DNA of 64,000 bases, taken from positions 2,728,001-2,792,000 of the forward strand of contig NZ_CP134880.1 of assembly GCF_032102965.1 (NCBI RefSeq), in the 5' to 3' direction. Positions 1 through 8,396 of this stretch are shown here, in pieces. A program made the position numbers and the translations under genes. The stretch's first letter is position 1. Every line of letters begins with the position of its first letter. The notes beneath the pieces were generated by a model that saw only the letters and a list, made by a program, of their open reading frames with translations, made no database searches and had not been told where the DNA came from. The stretch comes from Demequina capsici (lineage in GTDB: Bacteria > Actinomycetota > Actinomycetes > Actinomycetales > Demequinaceae).

Positions 1-491
<491 letters not shown>

Positions 492-516
492 CCGCCGGAG
501 CCTCACCTCTGCGATC

Positions 517-550
517 AGGGGCCGGATCCTTCGGGATCCGGCCCCTCTTC
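517..550 (+). terminator. Intrinsic terminator between asd and the ROK gene
   Basis: A perfect 13-bp stem (517-529 with 534-546) closes on a TTCG tetraloop and is followed by CTTC. It sits 25 nt after the asd stop and just beyond the 3' end of the convergent ROK gene, so it probably works in both directions. Confidence 0.85.
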
Positions 551-1799
551 ACACCTGCCGCGCCGTCGCGCGGGAGACGGACCCTCGGTGGGACAACCCG
601 ACGCCCGCCAGTGCCGAGAGCGCACCGGCAGGGTCCTCCAGCAGCCCGGAGAATGCGACCTCGGCTGCACCCACCGACATCATGTGCTCGCGCAGCTCGT
701 TGCGCACGATCGGTACATCGAGGGCCAGGTCCGGCATGGCCAGGGCGCCCACGCGAGCAACGAGCTCCTCCCCGCGCGCGGTGAGGATCGCGCCGGGAAG
801 GCCTCCCAGGACCACCCTGCGCGGCGCGAGGATCGTGACGATCGTCGCGATGCCCTGCGCGAGCCGCTCGGTCTGCCTCTCGAGCTCCCTGAGGACGGGC
901 AGAGCGGGGTCTGCGAGCAGGGCGTCCAGGTCGTCGAGCGCGAGGTCGGGACGCCCCGACGCGGCGCGCATCCGTGCCATGGACACGTATGCCTCGAGGC
1001 AGCCGCGCCTGCCGCAGCCGCACGCGGCGCCGCCGGGGCTGACGGTGAGATGCCCCAGCTCCCCCGCGAAGCTCCGTTCTCCTCTCAGCAGCCGGCCCTC
1101 CATGATCACGCCTGCTCCCACGCCGGAGGCCGAGCCGTTCAGGTAGACCAGGTTCCGCTCACCGCGTCCCGCGCCGAACAGCGCCTCCGCGACCGCGCCC
1201 ACGTTGGCGTCGTTCGCCGCAGCAGCCGGCACGCCCAACGCGTCCTCGAGCGCGGCGGCGACCGCCACGTTCCGCCAGCCCAGGTGATGCGACACCGCGA
1301 CCACCTGGCTGTGCTCGTCGACCAGTCCCGGCACGGCGACTCCCGCGCACACGAGACGCCTGCCTACGAGCGCCGCCGACGACGCGACCATGTCACTTAC
1401 CAGGCTCATCATGGTGGGAAGGGTCGGGGGCGAATCGACGGAACGCTGCTGAAGCTCGTGGACCACGCCCCCGAGCCCGATCACGCCCATCCGCACGCCG
1501 TCGGTCTCCGGGTTGATCCCGAGCGCGACGACGTCAGCGTCGGCATGGACCATGGGGCTGGGGCGGCCGGCACGCGGTTCCTCCCAGTGCGGCTCGCGTT
1601 CCTTCACCAGGCCCAGCGCGACGAGCTCCCCGACGAGCACTCCGACGGTCGACCTGTTGAGCCCCGTGATGCGCGTCAGGTCTGCCCGAGACGTGTCGCC
1701 GTGGTGATGCACGTAACGCAGGAGGGTGGAGAGGTTGTGACGGCGCGTGACCTCGTTCCGTGAACCTGCAGGAGAGTGATCCACCTCCGGCTCCGCCAT
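549..1799 (-). CDS. ROK-family transcriptional regulator
   Basis: This 416-residue protein has an N-terminal winged helix (about residues 20-70, with TSRADLTRITGLNRSTVG as recognition region) and a sugar-kinase-like ROK domain. The ROK zinc site is intact: His250 followed by Cys260, Cys262 and Cys267 in CGCGRRGCLE. Such proteins (NagC/XylR type) repress sugar catabolic genes and release DNA on binding a sugar ligand. No sugar operon adjoins it here, so the ligand cannot be guessed. I chose ATG 1799 because GGGGAGG lies just upstream; a longer frame extends to 1931 without a better signal. Its 3' end meets the asd terminator. Confidence 0.88.
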   Translation of the reverse strand: MAEPEVDHSPAGSRNEVTRRHNLSTLLRYVHHHGDTSRADLTRITGLNRSTVGVLVGELVALGLVKEREPHWEEPRAGRPSPMVHADADVVALGINPETDGVRMGVIGLGGVVHELQQRSVDSPPTLPTMMSLVSDMVASSAALVGRRLVCAGVAVPGLVDEHSQVVAVSHHLGWRNVAVAAALEDALGVPAAAANDANVGAVAEALFGAGRGERNLVYLNGSASGVGAGVIMEGRLLRGERSFAGELGHLTVSPGGAACGCGRRGCLEAYVSMARMRAASGRPDLALDDLDALLADPALPVLRELERQTERLAQGIATIVTILAPRRVVLGGLPGAILTARGEELVARVGALAMPDLALDVPIVRNELREHMMSVGAAEVAFSGLLEDPAGALSALAGVGLSHRGSVSRATARQV

Positions 1800-1900
1800 G
1801 CGTCCTCCCCGGCCTCGCTCAGCCCGTTCAGCATAGGGGCGACCGGCGGTGCGCGGGAGGTGAGGCTCGCGGATCCGTCCCCACCGCAGGGGAACGACGA

Positions 1901-1924
1901 AGGCCCCTCCCGAAGGAGGGGCCT
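1901..1924 (-). terminator. Intrinsic terminator downstream of tRNA-Pro
   Basis: A 10-bp perfect stem AGGCCCCTCC/GGAGGGGCCT closes on CGAA. On the minus strand it is followed by TCGTCGTTC, the usual weak U-tract of high-GC actinobacteria. It lies about 55 nt beyond the 3' end of tRNA-Pro. Confidence 0.7.
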
Positions 1925-1971
1925 CTGTCAACGATGTCTAGAGACATCTGTCAACGATGTCCTGAGACATC
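1924..1971. repeat. Two tandem 23-bp repeats, each holding a palindrome
   Basis: Copy 1 (1924-1946) and copy 2 (1947-1969) both read TCTGTCAACGATGTC followed by TAGAGACA or CTGAGACA. Each contains an inverted repeat: GATGTCT-AG-AGACATC (1933-1948) and GATGTC-CTGA-GACATC (1956-1971). They lie 7 bp from the 3' end of tRNA-Pro. They could be a tandem operator, the remnant end of an insertion sequence, or a small mobile repeat; no transposase is next to them. Confidence 0.6.
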
Positions 1972-1975
1972 ACAC

Positions 1976-2051
<76 letters not shown>

Positions 2052-2067
2052 TGATTTGAGCCTGCCC

Positions 2068-2073
2068 AGGATA
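2068..2073 (-). promoter_or_regulatory. -10 box of tRNA-Pro
   Basis: TATCCT on the minus strand fits the actinobacterial TANNNT -10 consensus and stands 16 nt before the tRNA 5' end. The -35 (TCAACA, 15-nt spacer) is weak. Confidence 0.45.
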
Positions 2074-2116
2074 GCCGACGACAGGCCGTGTTGAGAAATC
2101 CGCTCCGACTGTCGTC

Positions 2117-3052
2117 TCAGGCGCGCGGAACGAGCGTGAGCAGCGTCGCCTCAGGGCGGCATGCGAATCGTACGGGCGCATACGGCGAATGCCCCAGCCC
2201 CGCGGAGACATGGAGCCAGGTGGACTCGCTGCCGGGCTCGTCCGGGCGCGCGCCCGGCCAACCGGACAGGCCCTTGACTCGGCCCGTGTCCAGGTCGCAG
2301 TTGGTGACCAGCGCACCGTACCCAGGGACGCAGACCTGCCCACCGTGGGTGTGACCGGCGAGGATCAGGTCGCATCCGTCGGTACGCAGATCGTCGAGCA
2401 CGCGGGTGTACGGCGCATGCGTGACGCCGACGTGGAGCTCGGCATGGTCGGCTTCGGGCCTCGGCATCACGTCGCGGTTCAGGTGTGCGTCGTCCGTGCC
2501 CACGAGGCTGATGTCCCTGCCGCCGGCGTGCACGCGTCCGCGGGTGTTGGTGAGGTCCACCCATCCCGCCTCGCTGAGTGCGGCGCGCAGGCGCCCGTGC
2601 GGCAGCTCGACGCGGTCGTGGCGCACGCGCGACGGGCCCCCGAAGTACTGGAATGGGTTGAGCGGCTTGGGCGCGTAGTAGTCGTTGGAGCCGAAGACGA
2701 ATGCTCCCGGCAGGGCGAGCAGCGGCGTCAGAGCCTCGAGCAGCGGGGGCACGGCGTCGACGTGTCCCAGGTTGTCGCCGGTGTCCACCACGAGGTCGGG
2801 TTCCAGGGTCGCCAGGTCGCGCACCCATGCGATGCGGTCGCGCTGGGTCGGAGTGAGGTGGATGTCGGAGACGTGCAGGACGGTGAGCGGGGTCGCCCCT
2901 GGCGCCAGCACGGGGACCTCCACCTGGCGCAGGACGTAGCGATGGGCCTCGATGAGGCCCCACGCGAGCGCTGCCGCGCCGGTGGCGGCGAGCGCGACGG
3001 TGCCGCGGCCGATCATGGCCGCGGCACCGCGCGAGGACGAGCCGTCACCCAT
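2117..3052 (-). CDS. Membrane-anchored metallophosphoesterase (YkuE-like)
   Basis: The 311-residue protein has one N-terminal hydrophobic segment (about residues 14-33) and then a calcineurin-like phosphoesterase domain facing outward. All metal-site motifs are visible in order: SDIH, TGDNLGH, GSNDYY, VTHAPY and GHTHGGQ. The substrate is unknown; relatives are di-metal phosphoesterases acting at the cell envelope. It starts only 4 bp after the stop of the penicillin-binding protein gene, behind AGGGTGA, so the two are probably co-transcribed and translationally coupled. This suggests an envelope-related role, which is inference. Confidence 0.88.
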   Translation of the reverse strand: MGDGSSSRGAAAMIGRGTVALAATGAAALAWGLIEAHRYVLRQVEVPVLAPGATPLTVLHVSDIHLTPTQRDRIAWVRDLATLEPDLVVDTGDNLGHVDAVPPLLEALTPLLALPGAFVFGSNDYYAPKPLNPFQYFGGPSRVRHDRVELPHGRLRAALSEAGWVDLTNTRGRVHAGGRDISLVGTDDAHLNRDVMPRPEADHAELHVGVTHAPYTRVLDDLRTDGCDLILAGHTHGGQVCVPGYGALVTNCDLDTGRVKGLSGWPGARPDEPGSESTWLHVSAGLGHSPYAPVRFACRPEATLLTLVPRA

Positions 3053-3056
3053 CAGG

Positions 3057-5654
3057 TCACCCTGACTTAGGGGTGGACGTCGAACCGGGCGTGCTCGTGG
3101 AGCCCGTGCCGTTGTTGCCGTTGTTGTCCTTGGTCGTGTCATTGGTGAGCGGCCACCCCGCCGGCGGGTCGGTGGCGAAGGACGCCGGCGGCCACGTGGA
3201 GCCCCAGTAGTCGCTTGGAGCGACCGTCGGGTCCCATCCGGCGGGCCAGTTGTACCACCAGTCCGGCAGCTGGTCGGTCGCGAGGTAGTACGTGATCGTC
3301 GACCCTGGGAGCGCCTTCGAGTACGAACCGGGCGACTGCGCGGCGACCGTGCCCACGGAGTACATGGTCGAGTACACGGTGCTCGCCTCAGCCCTGAAGC
3401 CTGCCGCGGTGATCGCGGCCTTGGCCTGCGACTCGGTCATGCCGACCACCGACGGGACGCTCTGAGGCGTGCCGTACAGGATGTCGCTCGTCGGCGTCTG
3501 GATGAAGTCGATGTTCGGCTCGTTCGCGAGCGCTCGATCCATGTAGTGCTTCCACGTGGGAGCGGAGATCGTCCCACCATAGATCCACCCCTTGTAGTAC
3601 GTGCCGTTCAATGTCAGATCGTGACCTGGCACATCGTGGTCGGGGTTGCCCAGCCAGACCGCGGTGGTGAGCTGCGGCGTGTAGCCGACGAACCACAGGT
3701 GGGAGTTGAGCTGCGACGTGCCGGTCTTGCCGGCGGCCTCGCGCCCGTTCGCGAGCTGCGCCTTCACACCTGATCCGTACTCGATGACCTTCGACATCGC
3801 GTACTGGACACCTACAGCGATGTCCTCAGAGATGACCCTGTTGCAGTCCTCGCCCGGAAGGGTGATCTCGTTGCCCTCGGAGTCCTTGGGGACCGCACCT
3901 GACGAGTCCGTGATCGACAGGATCGAGTACGGCTCGCAGTGCACGCCGTCGTTCGCGAACGTCTGCATGACCGAGGCCATGGTCAGCGGCGAGGCGTTCT
4001 GGGTGCCGAGGGTGATCGACGGCACATACTCGATGTCCTTGCCGTCCGCGCGGTGGAAGCCGAGGTTGTAGGCCATGTCGACCACATCGCAGAGGTCCAG
4101 CTGCGACGACATCGCGACGTACGCGGTGTTGACCGAGTTCGCGGTGGCGTTCAGCACCGACATGGTTCCGGCACCCTCACCGCCGGTGTTGGTCGGCTTC
4201 CAGGTGCCGCCTCCGACCAGGCTCGTACAGCTGTCCGGCCAGTCCGCGACCTTGTACTCCTTGATGTTGCCGCTGACGGTCTGCATGAGCGATCGCCCGG
4301 ACTCGAGCCAGGTGGTGAGGATGATCGGTTTGAACGTCGACCCTGGAGAGAACCCTCGCGATCCGCCGTAGTCACGGTCGGTCGAGTAGTTCACGGAGGT
4401 CGAGTTCGGGGCCTCGGAGGTCGGGTCGAACTCTCTCGTCTGGCTCATCGCGAGGATCTGGCCAGTGGACGAGTCGAGCGACACGAGCGCCATCGCCCAC
4501 CCGGATGGATCGTCGATGGGGAGCGACGCGCGCAGCTCCTCGTTCGCGATGGTCTGCTTGTCGACGTCGAGCGTCGTCACGATGTCGAGCCCACCGGTGT
4601 ACAGAAGGTCGGTGCCCTCGCCGTTGAACGCCGGGTCCTGCTTGATGACCTTGGTGACGTAGTCGCAGAAGAACGGCGCCAGCTCGGACGCACGGCACGA
4701 GAACTTGGGGTACGTGACGTTCATGTAGTCCTCGAGAGGAGTGGCCACGTACTGGTCGAACTCGTCCTTGGTGATCATCCCTTGCTCGTACATCACGCCG
4801 AGCACGATGTTGCGACGGGTGATCGACTGCTCAGGATGCCGGACCGGGTCCCACTTGGTGGGGTTCTGGGTGATCCCTGCGATCGTCGCGGCCTCGAGGG
4901 CGTTCACCTCCGCCGCCGACTTGCCGAAGTAGTACTCCGCCGCCGCCTCGACGCCGTACGTGTTGGTGCCGAACTGCGCGATGTTGAGGTACTGCTGGAG
5001 GATCTCCTCCTTGCCGCAGTCCACCTGGGGATCGTCGGTGCAGTGGGTGCCGTACACCGAGTTGACCTTCTCCTCGTAGGCGAGGGCCAGCCTCCATTCG
5101 CGGATCTTGCGCTCGATGGTGGTCTCGGTAGCGGCCTTGATCGCCGCCTCATCGCCGGAGTCGATGGCCTTCTGCAGCAGCGTGTTCTTCACCAGCTGCT
5201 GGGTGATGGTCGAGCCTCCGACGGTGCTGCCGCCGCCACCGACATACGACACGGCGGCGCGCAGGATTCCCTGTCCGTCCACTCCGTTGTGCTCCCAGAA
5301 GCGCTGGTCCTCGACCGCGACGACCGCCTTCTGCAGCCATGGCGAGATGTCCTCGAGCGGCACGACCACGCGGTTCTGGGAGTAGAAGGTCGCGATCAGC
5401 GTGTTGCCGGTGCGGTCGTAGATGTTCGACTGCTGTGGAAGCGTGACCTGGGCCAGGTCGCCTGGCAGCTCCTCGAAGAGGTTCGAGGTGCCCTCGGCAG
5501 TGTTTCCCACGACCGTCACCGCTGGCAGAGCGAGGCCTGCGAGCAGGATTCCGCCGACCACGGACAGGACGACGAACGCGAGCAGCCCGCCGATGAGCTG
5601 CGCGAACGTCGCACGTCCGTCACGGCGCGCGCGTTCGGAGACGAAGAGACCCAT
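3057..5654 (-). CDS. Bifunctional class A penicillin-binding protein with PASTA domain
   Basis: The 865-residue protein polymerises and cross-links peptidoglycan at the outer membrane face. It has a membrane anchor at about residues 20-50. The GT51 glycosyltransferase carries Glu115 in VEDQRFWEHNGVDG and GGSTITQQLVKN near 147-157. The transpeptidase has the SxxK motif (Ser439-Lys442 in PGSTFKP), SVN at 507-509 and KTGT at 643-646. One PASTA domain follows at about 732-793, then a Trp/Pro-rich segment and a Ser/Thr/Asn-rich tail. Overall it resembles mycobacterial PonA-type proteins. ATG 5654 is preceded by AAGG. The metallophosphoesterase gene follows immediately. Confidence 0.95.
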   Translation of the reverse strand: MGLFVSERARRDGRATFAQLIGGLLAFVVLSVVGGILLAGLALPAVTVVGNTAEGTSNLFEELPGDLAQVTLPQQSNIYDRTGNTLIATFYSQNRVVVPLEDISPWLQKAVVAVEDQRFWEHNGVDGQGILRAAVSYVGGGGSTVGGSTITQQLVKNTLLQKAIDSGDEAAIKAATETTIERKIREWRLALAYEEKVNSVYGTHCTDDPQVDCGKEEILQQYLNIAQFGTNTYGVEAAAEYYFGKSAAEVNALEAATIAGITQNPTKWDPVRHPEQSITRRNIVLGVMYEQGMITKDEFDQYVATPLEDYMNVTYPKFSCRASELAPFFCDYVTKVIKQDPAFNGEGTDLLYTGGLDIVTTLDVDKQTIANEELRASLPIDDPSGWAMALVSLDSSTGQILAMSQTREFDPTSEAPNSTSVNYSTDRDYGGSRGFSPGSTFKPIILTTWLESGRSLMQTVSGNIKEYKVADWPDSCTSLVGGGTWKPTNTGGEGAGTMSVLNATANSVNTAYVAMSSQLDLCDVVDMAYNLGFHRADGKDIEYVPSITLGTQNASPLTMASVMQTFANDGVHCEPYSILSITDSSGAVPKDSEGNEITLPGEDCNRVISEDIAVGVQYAMSKVIEYGSGVKAQLANGREAAGKTGTSQLNSHLWFVGYTPQLTTAVWLGNPDHDVPGHDLTLNGTYYKGWIYGGTISAPTWKHYMDRALANEPNIDFIQTPTSDILYGTPQSVPSVVGMTESQAKAAITAAGFRAEASTVYSTMYSVGTVAAQSPGSYSKALPGSTITYYLATDQLPDWWYNWPAGWDPTVAPSDYWGSTWPPASFATDPPAGWPLTNDTTKDNNGNNGTGSTSTPGSTSTPKSG

Positions 5655-5713
5655 GCACCAACCTTACGTTGCCGTCACAACGATCCAGAATCCCGTGAGG
5701 TTGCACGTGGATA

Positions 5714-5719
5714 TAGGCT
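5714..5719 (+). promoter_or_regulatory. -10 box of leaderless DUF4177-ridA unit
   Basis: TAGGCT stands 7 nt before ATG 5727, so transcription would begin at or next to the start codon. No ribosome binding site is present. Confidence 0.5.
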
Positions 5720-5726
5720 CGCATGC

Positions 5727-5885
5727 ATGACGACGTGGGAATACTCGACGGTGCCGCTCATCGACCATGCGACCAAGCAGATCCTCGACCAGTGGGGCGA
5801 GGACGGCTGGGAGCTGGTCCAGGTGGTCACGGGACCCACAGGCGGGCTCGTCGCGTACATGAAGCGTCCGAAGGCCGGCGCATGA
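5727..5885 (+). CDS. DUF4177-type small protein
   Basis: This 52-residue protein has the short pattern WEY...HATKQILDQWGEDGWELVQV shared by DUF4177 proteins (a WEY start and a GxxGWELV core). The function of the family is unknown. A -10 box 7 nt upstream suggests a leaderless transcript starting at ATG 5727. The stop overlaps the next start (ATGA at 5882), so it is translationally coupled to the RidA gene. Confidence 0.75.
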   Translation: MTTWEYSTVPLIDHATKQILDQWGEDGWELVQVVTGPTGGLVAYMKRPKAGA

Positions 5886-6352
5886 GCGCCACCCAGCGGC
5901 TCGCGTCGCTCGGCCTGACGCTCCCCGAGGTCGCGAACCCGGTCGGCACGTACGTCCCCGCGCTTCGGCACGGCGACCTCGTGTACACCTCGGGTCAGCT
6001 CCCCTTCGTCGACGGCGCGCTGCTCGCCACCGGTCATGTGGGACAGCGCGCGGACGACGTGTCGCCTGAGCGAGCCGCCGAGTGCGCCCGCGCGGCGGCT
6101 CTGAACGCGCTCGCCGCGGCCGCCCGCGCAGCAGGAGGTCTCGACTCGATCGTGTCCGTGGTCAAGGTCACGGGCTTCGTCTCGTCGGCCCCCGACTTCA
6201 CCCAGCAGCCGGCCATCCTGAACGCCGCATCGGCGCTCATGGTCGACGTGTTCGGCGATGCCGGCCGCCACGCCAGGTCGGCCGTGGGCGTCGCGGCGCT
6301 GCCGTTGGGCGCACCGGTGGAGGTCGAGATCGTCGTGGCGGTGCGCCAGTAG
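5882..6352 (+). CDS. RidA/YjgF family protein
   Basis: The 156-residue protein resembles Rid-family enamine/imine deaminases, which hydrolyse reactive 2-aminoacrylate-type intermediates of PLP enzymes. Typical segments are YTSGQLPFVDG, NALAAAARAAGGLDSIVSVV and a C-terminal LPLGAPVEVEIVVAV. The arginine found in canonical RidA (in the VEI...A region) is not evident, so it may be a divergent Rid subgroup without deaminase activity. It starts inside the stop of the DUF4177 gene. A four-copy GCGCCCG repeat separates it from the convergent crp-like gene. Confidence 0.85.
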   Translation: MSATQRLASLGLTLPEVANPVGTYVPALRHGDLVYTSGQLPFVDGALLATGHVGQRADDVSPERAAECARAAALNALAAAARAAGGLDSIVSVVKVTGFVSSAPDFTQQPAILNAASALMVDVFGDAGRHARSAVGVAALPLGAPVEVEIVVAVRQ

Positions 6353-6376
6353 CCCAGCCCCTAGGGGACGGCATCC

Positions 6377-6404
6377 GCGCCCGGCGCCCGGCGCCCGGCG
6401 CCCG
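6377..6404. repeat. Four perfect copies of a 7-bp tandem repeat
   Basis: GCGCCCG occurs four times back to back between the convergent ridA-like and crp-like genes. It is a short tract prone to slippage with no evident function; no clean terminator hairpin is seen here. Confidence 0.8.
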
Positions 6405-6433
6405 CGCTGCCGCAGGGCCGCGGCTTCCGCGTG

Positions 6434-7144
6434 TCAGCGCGAACGTGCGCGCAGGCGCTCGGGCTCGTAGACCTCGACGGACCCGATGTGGACGTCGATC
6501 CAGCCGCGCGACGCGAAGTCCGCGAGCGCCTTGTTCACCGTCTCGCGCGACGCGCCGACGAGCTGCGCGAGCTCCTCCTGCGTCAGCCCGTGGCGCACCG
6601 TCACGTGACCGCGCTCCATGCGCCCGAAGCGGTGGCCGAGGTCGAGGATCGCCTTCGCCACACGACCTGGAACGTCCGAGAAGACGAGGTCGGCCATCGT
6701 GTTGGTGGTGCGCCGGATGCGCTGCGCGAGCGCGCGCAACAGATGACGAGACATGTCCAGGTGCTCGTCGAGCCAGGCGTCGAGCACCTCCTTCGGAAGC
6801 TCGTAGAGGACCGACTCCTCGACCACGTGAGCACGCGACAGCCGGGGTCCAGGGTCGAACACGGACAGTTCGCCGACCATGTCGCCGACCCCCATGAGGC
6901 CCAGAAGGTTCTCACGGCCGTCACGCGCGGTGCGAGCCAGTTTCACCTTGCCCCTGACCACGACGTACATGGCGTGACCCTCGGAACCCTCGGTGAAGAT
7001 GGTCTCGCCCTTGGCGAACTCGCGGCGCGTCATCTGCTCGATCAGCGAGCGCGCGCTGGCGGTGTCCATGCCTCCGAACAGCGGTGACGAGCGCAGCAGC
7101 TGCTCCTCGCGCGGGTTGCGCCCGTTCTGGGGTGCCTCAGGCAT
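6434..7144 (-). CDS. Crp/Fnr-family transcriptional regulator (GlxR-like)
   Basis: The 236-residue protein has an N-terminal cyclic-nucleotide-binding fold (about residues 20-140, with GDMVGELSVFDPGPRLSRAH as the phosphate-binding cassette) and a C-terminal winged helix (LTQEELAQLVGASRETVNKAL). This matches actinobacterial GlxR/Cmr-type cAMP-responsive global regulators of carbon metabolism. ATG 7144 overlaps the end of the upstream coiled-coil gene by 8 bp, with GGAG 11 nt upstream; a GTG at 7165 is an in-frame alternative. It converges on the RidA gene. Confidence 0.9.
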   Translation of the reverse strand: MPEAPQNGRNPREEQLLRSSPLFGGMDTASARSLIEQMTRREFAKGETIFTEGSEGHAMYVVVRGKVKLARTARDGRENLLGLMGVGDMVGELSVFDPGPRLSRAHVVEESVLYELPKEVLDAWLDEHLDMSRHLLRALAQRIRRTTNTMADLVFSDVPGRVAKAILDLGHRFGRMERGHVTVRHGLTQEELAQLVGASRETVNKALADFASRGWIDVHIGSVEVYEPERLRARSR

Positions 7145-7544
7145 AGCGGCGCTCCGCGACGTCACGTCGGTGTGCCTCGCCCATCGCCTTGACCATCAAT
7201 GCCGTCACCGTCTCCAGGTTCTCTGCCACCCGTGCCTCGTAGGCCTCGAGCCGCATATCAAGCGTGTCCAACTCCTCGATGCTACCGGGCGCGACCGCTC
7301 CTCTCTCGGGCCACACCGCAGCGACCAGCTCTCGCGAGCTCGGAGCGTCGGCGGCGAGCGCCTCCCAGATGTCGTCGAGCTCGAGCGCCTCGGCGCCCCC
7401 CGGGCGTGCGAGCGCGGCGATGGTGAGCTCCCGGCGGGCCGCGATGAGACGCCGCCACCAGCGCACGCGTGCGAGCTCACGGCGGATGTCGCGTCGTCGC
7501 TGCCTCAGCTCGGCGATCCGCTCCGCAGACGGCATGGTGCTCAC
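7137..7544 (-). CDS. Coiled-coil protein, possibly RsiG-like
   Basis: The 135-residue protein is rich in Arg, Ala and Glu and should be almost wholly helical. The N-terminal part resembles half of the RsiG family (c-di-GMP-binding anti-sigma factors), with RRLIAARREL aligning to the family VRRLxQxRID segment and ALAADAPSS to a following conserved stretch. The Ser and Gln of the E-x3-S-x2-R-x3-Q-x3-D motif are missing, so nucleotide binding is doubtful. GTG 7544 has AAGGGGG upstream; ATG 7535 is possible. It overlaps the crp-like gene by 8 bp and is likely its operon partner. The gene is real; the family call is tentative. Confidence 0.65.
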   Translation of the reverse strand: MSTMPSAERIAELRQRRRDIRRELARVRWWRRLIAARRELTIAALARPGGAEALELDDIWEALAADAPSSRELVAAVWPERGAVAPGSIEELDTLDMRLEAYEARVAENLETVTALMVKAMGEAHRRDVAERRYA

Positions 7545-7636
7545 CGCACCCCCTTCGTGGACCTCAGGGCGGCTGGAGTGCGCCCGTCCTGACCACTCCT
7601 CTATCGGCCGTCGACCCTCGCGCCTTGAGGGTCGCC

Positions 7637-7642
7637 TAGGGT
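7637..7642 (+). promoter_or_regulatory. -10 box of leaderless nth
   Basis: TAGGGT stands 6 nt before ATG 7649; no leader or ribosome binding site remains. Confidence 0.45.
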
Positions 7643-7648
7643 GGGGCC

Positions 7649-8356
7649 ATGCCCCGCCGCACCCCGCTCACCGTGGCCGCCTCGCAGGACGCCGACCCGC
7701 CTGTGTCGCTCGTGCGGCGTGCACGCGCGATCAACCGCGCGCTCGCCGACGCGTACCCCGACGCGCGCTGCGAGCTGGACTACGGCACGCCCTTCCAGCT
7801 GCTCGCGGCGACGGTGCTGTCGGCCCAGTGCACCGATGTGCGCGTCAACCAGGTGACGCCCGCGCTCTTCGCGCGCTTCCCCGACGCGGCGGCGATGGCG
7901 AGCGCGGACCGTCACGAGCTGGAGGAGCTGATCAGGTCCACCGGCTTCTACCGCGCGAAGGCGGAGTCCCTGCTGGGGCTCAGCCGGGACATCGTCGAGA
8001 AGCACGACGGCGAGGTCCCAGGCCGGCTGAAGGACCTGGTGACGCTGCGCGGCGTCGGCCGGAAGACGGCGAACGTGGTGCTGGGCAATGCGTTCGACGT
8101 GCCCGGCATCACGGTGGACACCCACATGGGCCGGTTGGCCCGCAGGCTGGGCCTGACGGTGAACGACGATCCCGTGGCTGTCGAGCGCGACCTGATGGCG
8201 TTGATCGAGCGGCGCGAGTGGACCCTGTGGTCGCACCGGATCATCTTCCATGGACGACGCAGGTGCACCGCGCGCAAGCCCGACTGCGGATCGTGCGAGG
8301 TCGCCGCGCTGTGTCCGTCGGCGCCGGGAGCTGCGGTCCGCGCACCGCGGGCGTGA
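7649..8356 (+). CDS. nth: Endonuclease III
   Basis: The 235-residue bifunctional DNA glycosylase/AP lyase removes oxidised pyrimidines in base excision repair. The helix-hairpin-helix [17 protein letters not shown] holds catalytic Lys139, and [11 protein letters not shown] holds Asp157. The 4Fe-4S cluster is formed by Cys206, Cys213, Cys216 and Cys222 (C-x6-C-x2-C-x5-C). Length is normal apart from about 20 extra residues at each end. The start at ATG 7649 is supported by the -10 box 6 nt upstream. It converges on nhaA. Confidence 0.95.
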   Translation: MPRRTPLTVAASQDADPPVSLVRRARAINRALADAYPDARCELDYGTPFQLLAATVLSAQCTDVRVNQVTPALFARFPDAAAMASADRHELEELIRSTGFYRAKAESLLGLSRDIVEKHDGEVPGRLKDLVTLRGVGRKTANVVLGNAFDVPGITVDTHMGRLARRLGLTVNDDPVAVERDLMALIERREWTLWSHRIIFHGRRRCTARKPDCGSCEVAALCPSAPGAAVRAPRA

Positions 8357-8396
8357 GCCGGCGGACGACCGTCACGCGACTGCCGGCGGGCTGCGG

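Noticed and set aside
3939..5885. 648-codon frame antisense to the penicillin-binding protein gene
   Set aside because: Shadow frame; only its last 52 codons, the DUF4177 gene from 5727, are real.
6361..6433. Terminator between the ridA-like and crp-like genes
   Set aside because: Only the 7-bp repeat and a short CCCCTAGGGG palindrome are present; no stable hairpin with a U-rich tail.
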